Positions 1 through 6,940 of a DNA stretch of 64,000 bases are shown in pieces. The translations under genes and the position numbers were made by a program. The stretch is from assembly GCF_003352465.1 (NCBI RefSeq), contig NZ_CP031153.1, forward strand, positions 734,465 through 798,464. The letters are read 5' to 3'. The stretch comes from Kordia sp. SMS9. Lineage in GTDB: Bacteria; Bacteroidota; Bacteroidia; Flavobacteriales; Flavobacteriaceae. The notes under the pieces were generated by a model. That model was not told the DNA's origin, ran no database searches, and was given only the letters and a program-made list of their open reading frames with translations. Numbering within the stretch: position 1 is the stretch's first letter; each line of letters opens with the position of its first letter.

Positions 1-276
1 AAAGATGCCTATGCAGTGGTTATTGAAAAAGCTGATGGAAGCAAAACAACTAACTATTATGATGTTGCTTCTGGTTTGAAAGTGAAAAAAGCAGAAACTG
101 CTAAAGGACCTGGAGGACAAGAAACTGCACAAGAAACTACTTACGGTGAATATAAAGATGTAGACGGTGTAAAGTTTCCTTATAAAATGGTGTTACCAAT
201 GATGGGACAAAAAGTAGAATTTTCTACAATATCTGCAAAAATAAATGCACCTTTAACAAAAGAAGATTTCCAGTAA
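1..276 (+). CDS. C-terminal fragment of a secreted or periplasmic protein, probably an M16-type peptidase
   Basis: The window opens inside this gene: frame 1 is open from base 1 and ends with TAA at 274-276, leaving 91 residues. The visible part reads as a beta-rich domain (a YYDVASGLKVKKAE stretch, then GEYKDVDGVKFPYKM) that resembles the LolA/outer-membrane lipoprotein-sorting-like module found at the C-terminus of many flavobacterial M16 zinc proteases. The catalytic part lies outside the window, so the peptidase label is inference from this tail only. A strong hairpin follows and ends the transcript. A GTG at 16 is internal, not a start. Confidence 0.55.
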   Translation, partial: KDAYAVVIEKADGSKTTNYYDVASGLKVKKAETAKGPGGQETAQETTYGEYKDVDGVKFPYKMVLPMMGQKVEFSTISAKINAPLTKEDFQ

Positions 277-298
277 ATCTCACAAAAATAAAATAGCT

Positions 299-337
299 AA
301 AAAGCCGAAAGTCTAATATGATTTTCGGCTTTTTTTA
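299..337. terminator. Bidirectional rho-independent terminator
   Basis: Arms AAAGCCGAAA and TTTTCGGCTTT flank a short loop, with an A-run on the left and a T-run on the right. It lies between two convergent genes and can serve both. Confidence 0.85.
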
Positions 338-357
338 TAATGATCAACTTCTTAAAA

Positions 358-1239
358 TCAAGCTTTCTTTTTCCTTTTATTCACCAAATACACTCCTAAT
401 AAAATCACAAATCCGCCTAATATTTGATAGAAACTTAATTTTTCTCCCGCAAGAATGCCCCAAAAAATAGCCACAATCGGCATGGTGTACGTTACTGAAG
501 AAGCAAACACAGGACTTGATATTTGCACCAATCTGCTGTAAATAACTTTTGCAATAGCAGTTCCAAACAAAGACAACACAACCACATATCCTAACGCAAC
601 TTGCATCGCTTCATTTTTCAAAATATCATTAAAAAATCCTGTAAAAGCTAAAATGATGAAAGCGGGAATAATAATGATGACAAAGTTTCCTGTTACAATT
701 GCCATCGCATTCACATCATTCAAATACTTTTTAATAATATTCACATTCAAACCGTATCCAATAGTTGCTAAAAATACAAACGCGCTGTACCAATAGTTTT
801 GACTTTCGTTAAAATTCGCTCCTGCAATAATCAACACCAAAGCGCCAATTAGACCAATCAACACGCCGTAAATCTGCCTTTTAGAAACTGCCACTCCAAA
901 CAACAAACTTCCAAAAACAATGGTATTTAAAGGTGTAAGCGAATTCAACATACTGGTCACGGCACTGTCTAACTGCTCTTGCGCCAACGCAAATAAAAAC
1001 ACAGGAAATAAAGAACCTGCCATCGCCGTCCAAAAAATCCATTTCCATTGTGAACGTTGAATTGCTTTTACTTTTTTCAATCCAATCGGAAACAAAAAAA
1101 CAGCAGTAACGCAAATTCGCAACGCGCCTACCTGCACAAAATCCAATCCTTTGATGGCTTGTTCAATTAGAATAAAAGAACTTCCCCAAATTATTGAAAG
1201 CAAGCTAAGATAAATCCACTTTAATTTTGCGTGATCCAT
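358..1239 (-). CDS. EamA/DMT-superfamily transporter, 10 TM
   Basis: A hydrophobic 293-residue protein with about ten membrane segments arranged as two EamA repeats (about residues 5-135 and 150-290). The N-terminus reads SIIWGSSFILIE, the usual first-helix pattern of drug/metabolite exporters in the inner membrane, and the C-terminus ends in a Lys/Arg cluster. Substrate cannot be told. The start is taken as ATG at 1239 (MDHAKLKW); the open frame extends 11 codons further to a TTG at 1272, but that extension is polar and unlike the family. Convergent with the preceding gene and monocistronic in appearance. Confidence 0.88.
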   Translation of the reverse strand: MDHAKLKWIYLSLLSIIWGSSFILIEQAIKGLDFVQVGALRICVTAVFLFPIGLKKVKAIQRSQWKWIFWTAMAGSLFPVFLFALAQEQLDSAVTSMLNSLTPLNTIVFGSLLFGVAVSKRQIYGVLIGLIGALVLIIAGANFNESQNYWYSAFVFLATIGYGLNVNIIKKYLNDVNAMAIVTGNFVIIIIPAFIILAFTGFFNDILKNEAMQVALGYVVVLSLFGTAIAKVIYSRLVQISSPVFASSVTYTMPIVAIFWGILAGEKLSFYQILGGFVILLGVYLVNKRKKKA

Positions 1240-1353
1240 GAGTATATTTCGTAATATCGCACAAAAGTCCAATAATTATTTCGAATAATTCGTTCATATT
1301 TCCTTAATTTTGTAATGCGTATATAAGCAAAAATTATATTAAAAAACATAACG

Positions 1354-1899
1354 ATGAAAAAAATACTATTTATCTGTGCATTGGCATTAGCGATTGTAAG
1401 CTGTAAAGACAGCAACACCCCAAAAACAATTACTATTGACACACAAGCGACCACTGTAAAGAAAGAAGCAAGTAAAGAAGACCTTGCGGCAAACTATAAC
1501 AAAGCCGAATTTAAAATTGACGGAATGACCTGTGCCATTGGTTGCGCAAAACGCATCGAAAGCAAATTAGCGTCTATGGAAGGTGTAAAATCTGCCACGG
1601 TAGATTTTGAGCAGAAACTTGCAATGGTTGAATACAACGAAGAAAAAGTGGATTTTGACGCGTTAGTAGGAACTGTTGCCAAAGTTCCTGGCAAATACAA
1701 AGTGTCTGATATGAAAAATGTGGAAGCATTCTCTAAAAAATGTGATACTGATTGTAAAAAAGAATGTTGTGCTAAAAAAGGAGAAGTAAAAGAAGCATGT
1801 AAAGCAGACTGCAAGAAAGAATGCTGTGCTAAAAAAGAAGTAAAAGCTATGGCGTGTGCCAAAGATTGTAAAAAAGCGTGCTGCACAAAAAAGGCATAA
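1354..1899 (+). CDS. Lipoprotein with heavy-metal-associated domain and Cys-rich tail
   Basis: 181 residues. The signal peptide ends in lipobox IVSC with Cys17 as the lipidated residue. Residues about 51-118 form an HMA (CopZ-type) domain with MTCAIGCAKR, that is C60 and C64 with three residues between, rather than the usual CxxC. From residue 129 the tail has three units of the form C-x3-C-K-K-x-C-C-x-K-K joined by Lys/Glu linkers, reminiscent of metallothionein-like metal ligands. Likely a copper or zinc-binding envelope lipoprotein; the metal and partner are unknown. No metal-transporting ATPase lies next to it. A terminator follows. Confidence 0.8.
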   Translation: MKKILFICALALAIVSCKDSNTPKTITIDTQATTVKKEASKEDLAANYNKAEFKIDGMTCAIGCAKRIESKLASMEGVKSATVDFEQKLAMVEYNEEKVDFDALVGTVAKVPGKYKVSDMKNVEAFSKKCDTDCKKECCAKKGEVKEACKADCKKECCAKKEVKAMACAKDCKKACCTKKA

Positions 1900-1921
1900 A
1901 CTTTATAAAAATAGAATACTT

Positions 1922-1959
1922 AAAATCCTCAATTGTTATGATTGGGGATTTTATTTTTT
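1922..1959 (+). terminator. Rho-independent terminator after the HMA lipoprotein
   Basis: Arms AAAATCCTCAAT and ATTGGGGATTTT (one G-U type mismatch) followed by ATTTTTT. Confidence 0.75.
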
Positions 1960-1984
1960 AAATTAGAAACAAATAAAAAATAAG

Positions 1985-2611
1985 ATGTTTGACCAAGATT
2001 TTAAAAATGCAATTAGCGAATTGCCATCCAAAGAAAAAGACAAACTTATTTTTCGACTTCTAAAAAAAGATTTGGCATTGGCGGATCGACTTTATTTTGA
2101 ACTTCTTGATGATAGAACCGTGGATGATCGACGCAACGAAATGGAAACGAAAATACTGCGAAAAGTTGAACACGCTTCTGAACGCTATTGGTCTCCTGGT
2201 TATTTAATGATGGACATGCGGGAAATTAGCGGAGACATCACTGAACACGTAAAAATCACCAAAGACAAATTTGGAGAAGCCAGTTTAAATCTCCTCATGT
2301 TAAACGAAATTTTAAAACAAAATAGTCATAGAATTGAAAAGGCAACACCTGCCAAAGCGTATAAACTGTGTATTTATATTATTGCGAGAGTTTTTAAAAT
2401 CCTTATGCTCATTCAAAAACTGCATGAAGATTATTTATTGGATTTCAAAGACAATTTAAAACTATTAGGCAATCAAATAGGAAATGTTCATCACCTTATG
2501 AAAAATTCCATCTACAACGGATTGGATGTTAATTGGTTGCTTTCGGGTGAAATTCCAGAAAATATTGTTCAACATCACAAGGAGTTAAAAGCCAACGGCT
2601 ATTTGAAATAA
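1985..2611 (+). CDS. Conserved hypothetical protein, alpha-helical, 208 aa
   Basis: Not recognised with confidence. It begins MFDQDFKNAISELPSKEKDK; the ELPxKEKDKLIFRLL stretch resembles small flavobacterial proteins of the DUF6155 kind, but I would not assign it. The rest is helical and charged, has no signal peptide or clear membrane segment, and ends with a conserved-looking NWLLSGEIPENIVQHHKELK region. It stands alone between a terminator and the convergent gldD gene. Cytoplasmic location is inferred from the absence of a signal. Confidence 0.6.
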   Translation: MFDQDFKNAISELPSKEKDKLIFRLLKKDLALADRLYFELLDDRTVDDRRNEMETKILRKVEHASERYWSPGYLMMDMREISGDITEHVKITKDKFGEASLNLLMLNEILKQNSHRIEKATPAKAYKLCIYIIARVFKILMLIQKLHEDYLLDFKDNLKLLGNQIGNVHHLMKNSIYNGLDVNWLLSGEIPENIVQHHKELKANGYLK

Positions 2612-2660
2612 AATCATTATACCAATTTACAGTTAAAATGGTATTATTCTATCTATTTGA
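2612..2660. repeat. Single copy of the ATACCAATTTACA dispersed motif
   Basis: The sequence just after the previous stop contains ATACCAATTTACAGTTAAAA followed by TGGTATTATT. The same block, with one or two changes, forms both arms of the element at 32063-32226, and a shortened palindromic relative lies at 29477-29510. A 64-codon frame running through here (2638-2832) overlaps gldD and is not a gene. Confidence 0.5.
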
Positions 2661-2727
2661 TGATTTGAAAATGTGTCAATACATTTCAAACAAAATTCAA
2701 AAATTCCTTAATAAACCTAGCAAAAAT

Positions 2728-3291
2728 CTAGTTTTTCCACTCCAACGATTCCACCAACTTCCGAATGTCTTTCTTGATGTAATTCACCGCAGGATAAATA
2801 GAATCATAATTTGGGCGAACATTGAAGTATAACGAACCTGTTAAAAAGTGATGGATGCTATCTGTAACGTAAAATTGTGCTTGTGAAGCCGCATTCCCAG
2901 AAACTTCATACACCATTCCATATACATTTTGCTCCTTATTTTCATACACAGTCGGATCAATAGCATCTGCTTTTACTGCGTGTTCGTAGGTTAGTTTTTG
3001 AACATCTTCTAAGAGTTTGTTCAAGTTATTTGTAATCGGAATGTACGACAAATGCAAGGTTCCATTCAACGCAGGATAGTCCAAATTCATCCAGCAATTT
3101 TGCTTCGGATCAATAATGGCCAATTCATTCTTTTCAAACGCATACGGACAGTCTGATTGTACTTTGGCATATTTTGGTGCCGGATAATCCAATCGTAAAA
3201 AAGCTTTGGGTTTTGGCAATACTTCACCTTCACACGAACCAAAAAGAATGGCTAAGAGTAAAAAAAGAGGTGTACATTTTATAAGATTCAT
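2728..3291 (-). CDS. gldD: Gliding motility lipoprotein GldD
   Basis: 187 residues. The signal peptide ends in lipobox LFGSC with Cys20 lipidated, placing the protein in the periplasm anchored to membrane. The body (PKPKAFLRLDYPAPKY, then CPYAFEKN and CWMNLDYP) is typical of GldD, needed for flavobacterial gliding and for the type IX secretion machinery, although its biochemical role is not established. Its ATG overlaps the gldE stop by four bases (ATGA), so the two are translationally coupled, and the order mutY-ssb-gldE-gldD is the one known from Flavobacterium. Confidence 0.93.
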   Translation of the reverse strand: MNLIKCTPLFLLLAILFGSCEGEVLPKPKAFLRLDYPAPKYAKVQSDCPYAFEKNELAIIDPKQNCWMNLDYPALNGTLHLSYIPITNNLNKLLEDVQKLTYEHAVKADAIDPTVYENKEQNVYGMVYEVSGNAASQAQFYVTDSIHHFLTGSLYFNVRPNYDSIYPAVNYIKKDIRKLVESLEWKN

Positions 3292-4592
3292 TCTTTGAGC
3301 GTTACTTTTACTTGTTTCAATCGTTTGTTGTCAATCACTTCCACTGTAAACGTATATGTACCAAAGTTTATTTTATCGCGTACTTTCGGGAAACCTCTAA
3401 AAATTTCCAACACAAAACCCGCCACCGTTTCCGATTCACCTTTGTGCGATTCAAATTCAGAAGTGTCTTCCAATCCAATAATTTTGTAGAAATCTTTCAA
3501 ATTTGTTTTTCCTTCAAAGACATAGTTTTTATCGTCAATTTTGGAATAATGTACGTCTTCATCATCAAACTCGTCACTAATATCGCCCACAATTTCTTCA
3601 ATCACATCTTCCAACGATACCAAACCTGAAGTTCCGCCATATTCATCGACCACAATGGCTAAGTGAATTTTCTTTTCTTGAAACTCGCGTAATAAATCGT
3701 CTAGCTTCTTGTTCTCGGGCACAAAATATGGATCACGCAAAATCTTCTCCCAATCAAAGTTTTTTGTGTCTATATATGGAATGAGATCTTTTACGTATAA
3801 AATTCCCGAAATATCATCCAAACTCTCTTTGTAGACTGGAATTCGCGAGTAGCCTTTTTTAGTAATTTCACTCAAAACAGCTTCAAACGACATGCCTTCT
3901 TTCAACGCAAAAACGTCCATTCGTGGTTGCATCACTTGCTTGGTATCGGTATTTCCAAACGACACAATTCCTTGTAAAATTTTCTGTTCTTCTTTGGTAG
4001 TTTCGTCTTCAGAAGTCAGTTCTAAGGCTTGCGATAACTGATCTACCGAAAGGTTGGAACGTTTTTTTCCCAATTTATTCTGAATCAATCCAGAAACAAA
4101 ACTCATCGGCATGCTAATCGGCGCAAAAAGTTTGTCCAATATATTTAGCGGAAAAGCCATCATCGCGGAAAACTTGTGTTTGTTTCGACTTGCATATACT
4201 TTCGGAAGAATTTCTCCAAAAAGTAAAATAAAAAAGGTAACGACGCCAATTTCAATTAGTAAACGAAGCCAATCTGTGGTAATTCCACCAAAAAATTTAT
4301 CACTAAAGGAAGCAAATAATAAAACAGTTGCAATATTGATAAAATTATTCGCAACCAAAATGGTTCCTAACAATCTTCTCGGTTTTCGGAGTAATTTTGC
4401 AGCCAATCGTAAACTTGAAGATTTGGATTCTTCAGCCTCGTTAATGTCCGTTTGTGATAAAGAAAATAGCGCGACTTCCGCACCCGAAATCAAAGCTGAA
4501 CACAATAATAACACACCAAAAAGCACAATCTTGAAGATATCGAGACTTTCAAAAGTTGCTAAAAAGATGAATAAACTGGGTTCTGGATCCAA
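3288..4592 (-). CDS. gldE: Gliding motility-associated CNNM/CorC-type membrane protein GldE
   Basis: 434 residues. Order of domains: N-terminal DUF21/CNNM membrane part (about 15-190, with SGAEVALFSLSQ), a CBS pair (about 205-330, with VMQPRMDVFAL and AIVVDEYGGTSGLVSLEDV), and a C-terminal CorC_HlyC domain (about 345-430). This architecture suggests ion-linked transport or sensing in the inner membrane; in gliding bacteria it supports GldD. The only plausible start is TTG at 4592: an in-frame TAG lies at 4596-4598 and there is no early ATG, and MDPEPS matches what the family shows. Lies 26 bases after ssb. Confidence 0.92.
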   Translation of the reverse strand: MDPEPSLFIFLATFESLDIFKIVLFGVLLLCSALISGAEVALFSLSQTDINEAEESKSSSLRLAAKLLRKPRRLLGTILVANNFINIATVLLFASFSDKFFGGITTDWLRLLIEIGVVTFFILLFGEILPKVYASRNKHKFSAMMAFPLNILDKLFAPISMPMSFVSGLIQNKLGKKRSNLSVDQLSQALELTSEDETTKEEQKILQGIVSFGNTDTKQVMQPRMDVFALKEGMSFEAVLSEITKKGYSRIPVYKESLDDISGILYVKDLIPYIDTKNFDWEKILRDPYFVPENKKLDDLLREFQEKKIHLAIVVDEYGGTSGLVSLEDVIEEIVGDISDEFDDEDVHYSKIDDKNYVFEGKTNLKDFYKIIGLEDTSEFESHKGESETVAGFVLEIFRGFPKVRDKINFGTYTFTVEVIDNKRLKQVKVTLKE

Positions 4593-4618
4593 AATCTAAC
4601 TGATTAATTATACTTCGA

Positions 4619-5101
4619 TTAAAATGGCAGATCATCGTTGTCGTCAACTGGCGTTGCTTGTGGCGATTGCTGTTGTGGTTGCGATTGCTGCGTTGGTTGC
4701 GCAGCTGGATGATTCGTAGTTGTATTTGCAGGAGCAGGTGCCGCTGCATTGGATTGCGATTCTTGTTTCGTAGATAAAAAAGTAAAATCAGTCACTTGAA
4801 CTTCCGTCGTGTAGCGCGTTTGTCCATCTTCACCTTGCCATTGCCTGTTTTTCAAACGTCCTTCCACATATATTTTATCACCTTTACTTAGGTATTTTTC
4901 ACAAATTTCGGCGGCTTTATTACGTACTACGATATTGTGCCAGTCCGTATTTGTAACGCGTTCGCCAGTTTGCTTATTGGTATACGAATCATTTGTTGCA
5001 ATCGGAAAACGCCCAATGCAGCCGCCACCTTCAAAGTAGTGCATTTTTACCTCATCGCCCAAGTGTCCTATCAACATTACTTTATTTAGTGTTCCGCTCA
5101 T
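4619..5101 (-). CDS. ssb: Single-stranded DNA-binding protein
   Basis: 160 residues. An OB fold covers about residues 1-110 (MSGTLNKVMLIGHLGDEV, then NTDWHNIVVRNKAAEI and KGDKIYVEGRLKNRQW). A low-complexity Gln/Ala/Pro linker (about 113-150) leads to the acidic tip DDNDDLPF, the peptide through which SSB binds partner proteins of replication and repair. ATG at 5101 with a perfect -7 box 24 bases upstream suggests that transcription of the ssb-gldE-gldD unit can begin here, separately from mutY. Confidence 0.96.
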   Translation of the reverse strand: MSGTLNKVMLIGHLGDEVKMHYFEGGGCIGRFPIATNDSYTNKQTGERVTNTDWHNIVVRNKAAEICEKYLSKGDKIYVEGRLKNRQWQGEDGQTRYTTEVQVTDFTFLSTKQESQSNAAAPAPANTTTNHPAAQPTQQSQPQQQSPQATPVDDNDDLPF

Positions 5102-5124
5102 TGTTTTTAATTTATGTATCTATT

Positions 5125-5132
5125 CAAATGTA
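5125..5132 (-). promoter_or_regulatory. Bacteroidota -7 box (TACATTTG) for ssb-gldE-gldD
   Basis: Exact match to TAnnTTTG on the minus strand in the 42-base mutY-ssb gap. No clear -33 TTTG is seen. Confidence 0.5.
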
Positions 5133-5143
5133 CTAAAAAACCA

Positions 5144-6181
5144 TTAAAAATTGAATTCTTCAATGAAGTTTCCAATAAGAATTGGCACTGGATATTTTCG
5201 AATTTCCTGTAAAAGTATGCCTTTTTTTAAATTCTCGGTCGTTTCCACTATCCAAAATGTAGTATGCAAGTGTTGGTGCGATAATTTGTGAATTTTTTCT
5301 TTTTGATTGAATGCTGTGATGGAAAAATCGTTGAGATTCATAATTTCAGCTATTTTGGTACGATGTGACTCAACATCTTCTACGGCTTTTTCAGTTTCTA
5401 GTAAGGGAAATTGATACAATCCTTGCCAAATTCCTTTTCCTTTTCGTTCTTCCAGAAGCGTCTCAGCTTGGTTTGAAACGACGACGAGGTAATTGAACCA
5501 ACGATGCTTTACCTTTGTCTTTTTCAACTTTACCGGCAACATATTTACGCGTTGTTGCTTCAATCCTTCACAACTTTCACTTAACGGACATATTATACAA
5601 TACGGACTTTGTGGTTTGCATTGAACCGCGCCAAACTCCATGATTGCCTGATTAAAATCTGCAGGTTCTTCACGATCTATTACTTCAAAAGCGAGTTCTT
5701 TAAACTTTTTAATGCCTTCTGTACTATTAATAGGAAGATCTACATTAAAATAACGAGACAGCACTCGGTATACATTTCCATCAACCACGGGCGCTACTTC
5801 CTCAAAACAAATAGACGCAATGGCACTTGCAGTATAATCGCCAACACCTTTTAGTTGTATAAGTCCTTTATACGTATTGGGAAACTGTCCGTTGTAATTT
5901 TCTACAATATCTTTTGCGGTGTAGTGTAAATTGCGTGCGCGCGAGTAATAGCCTAATCCTTGCCACAGTTTTAGCACTTGTGATTCTTCGGCTTTCGCCA
6001 GATCGTACACGGTGGGAAATGCTTCCGTAAACTTCTGATAATAAGGCAATCCTTGTGCTACACGGGTTTGTTGCAGCATAATTTCAGAGAGCCAAATTCG
6101 GTATGGATCTTTCGTTTTTCGCCAAGGTAAATCGCGCTTATTTTGCCGATACCAATGTATAATTTCTTTAGAAAAGTTCAT
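5144..6181 (-). CDS. mutY: A/G-specific adenine DNA glycosylase
   Basis: 345 residues. Removes adenine mispaired with 8-oxoguanine. Catalytic Glu33 lies in LSEIMLQQTR, the helix-hairpin-helix reads LKGVGDYTASAIAS, and the catalytic Asp is D134 in VVDGNVYRV. A [4Fe-4S] cluster is bound by C188, C195, C198 and C204 (C-x6-C-x2-C-x5-C). The C-terminal third (about 225-345) is the NUDIX-like 8-oxoG recognition domain. The frame has TTG at 6184 directly before ATG at 6181; the ATG is preferred. Divergent from the HU gene and upstream of ssb. Confidence 0.96.
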   Translation of the reverse strand: MNFSKEIIHWYRQNKRDLPWRKTKDPYRIWLSEIMLQQTRVAQGLPYYQKFTEAFPTVYDLAKAEESQVLKLWQGLGYYSRARNLHYTAKDIVENYNGQFPNTYKGLIQLKGVGDYTASAIASICFEEVAPVVDGNVYRVLSRYFNVDLPINSTEGIKKFKELAFEVIDREEPADFNQAIMEFGAVQCKPQSPYCIICPLSESCEGLKQQRVNMLPVKLKKTKVKHRWFNYLVVVSNQAETLLEERKGKGIWQGLYQFPLLETEKAVEDVESHRTKIAEIMNLNDFSITAFNQKEKIHKLSHQHLHTTFWIVETTENLKKGILLQEIRKYPVPILIGNFIEEFNF

Positions 6182-6263
6182 CAAATCAAAATAATGTGTA
6201 AAAATAAATGTTTATATCGTTAAATTTTAATCAATTAGAACATAAATATTATCTAATTAATTA

Positions 6264-6271
6264 TATATTTG
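6264..6271 (+). promoter_or_regulatory. Bacteroidota -7 box (TATATTTG) for the HU gene
   Basis: Perfect TAnnTTTG 42 bases upstream of the HU ATG, in an AT-rich divergent gap. A clear -33 TTTG is not visible. Confidence 0.55.
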
Positions 6272-6313
6272 CATCCCTTAATTTTATAACGAATAAACAA
6301 AATATATAATAAA

Positions 6314-6604
6314 ATGACGAAAGCGGACATCGTAGCAAAGATTTCAGAAAAGTTAGGAATGGAGAAGAGTGAAGTACAGGCAACTGTAGAAACTTTTATG
6401 GAAGAAGTAAAGAATTCACTTGAAAGTGGAGACAATGTTTACTTAAGAGGTTTTGGTAGCTTTATTATCAAAACGAGAGCAGAGAAAACAGGTAGAAACA
6501 TCTCTAAGAACACAACTATCAAAATTCCTGCACACAATATTCCAGCATTCAAGCCAGCAAAAATCTTTGTTGAAGGAGTGAAAGACAACGTTAAAGTAAA
6601 ATAA
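6314..6604 (+). CDS. HU-family DNA-binding protein
   Basis: 96 residues, the length of an HU/IHF subunit. It starts MTKADIVAKISEKLG, has the saddle motif VYLRGFGSFIIKTRAEKTGR, and the DNA-arm region ISKNTTIKIPAHNIPAFKPA with the intercalating proline in a typical position. Nucleoid architecture protein, dimeric. The C-terminus ends in GVKDNVKVK. Followed after 41 bases by a tiny basic gene and then RNase G; HU beside mutY and rng is a common Bacteroidota order. Confidence 0.95.
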   Translation: MTKADIVAKISEKLGMEKSEVQATVETFMEEVKNSLESGDNVYLRGFGSFIIKTRAEKTGRNISKNTTIKIPAHNIPAFKPAKIFVEGVKDNVKVK

Positions 6605-6645
6605 TAACGAAATACATTAATTAATTTAAAAAAACATAGAGCATT

Positions 6646-6735
6646 ATGCCAAGTGGTAAAAAAAGAAAAAGACACAAGGTGGCTACGCATAAGCGTAAAA
6701 AGCGAAGAAGAGCTAATCGTCACAAGAAGAAGTAG
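6646..6735 (+). CDS. 29-residue strongly basic protein, probably ribosome-associated
   Basis: ATG at 6646, TAG at 6733-6735. The product starts MPSGKKRKRHKVATHKRKKR and ends RRANRHKKK: more than half Lys, Arg or His and no acidic residues, the composition of an rRNA-binding peptide. The same short gene sits between HU and the RNase E/G gene in other Bacteroidota, which argues that it is real. A link to a small Bacteroidota-specific ribosomal protein (such as bL38) is possible but I cannot confirm it. The hairpin that follows overlaps its stop codon, suggesting an HU-linked transcript that ends here. Confidence 0.75.
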   Translation: MPSGKKRKRHKVATHKRKKRRRANRHKKK

Positions 6736-6762
6736 TTTTTAGTAAACTACTTCTTTATTTTA
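6730..6762 (+). terminator. Terminator overlapping the stop of the basic peptide gene
   Basis: Arms AAGTAGTTT and AAACTACTT with a short loop, followed by CTTTATTTTA. Confidence 0.6.
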
Positions 6763-6940
6763 TGGCTATATAGTTTTATAGCTAAACAAAACGTTCTTTG
6801 AAAAAAAATTGCATATCTGAGTAAGCACTTCTGTCTTGTGTTTGCATAGTCGGTATGTATATTTTATTGGGTAAAAACAATACCTGTGAAAATTGTTTAA
6901 TCCATCTGTACATTTATGTATGGATAAAAATTAAATCAGA

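Noticed and set aside
1494..1886. Minus-strand 130-codon frame opposite the HMA lipoprotein
   Set aside because: Repetitive shadow of the Cys/Lys-rich tail.
2638..2832. Plus-strand 64-codon frame between the hypothetical protein and gldD
   Set aside because: Overlaps the 3' end of gldD on the other strand and starts within the dispersed TACCAATTT motif; product has no recognisable feature.
6439..6723. Minus-strand 94-codon frame opposite HU and the basic peptide gene
   Set aside because: Antisense shadow; both plus-strand genes are supported by family resemblance or composition.
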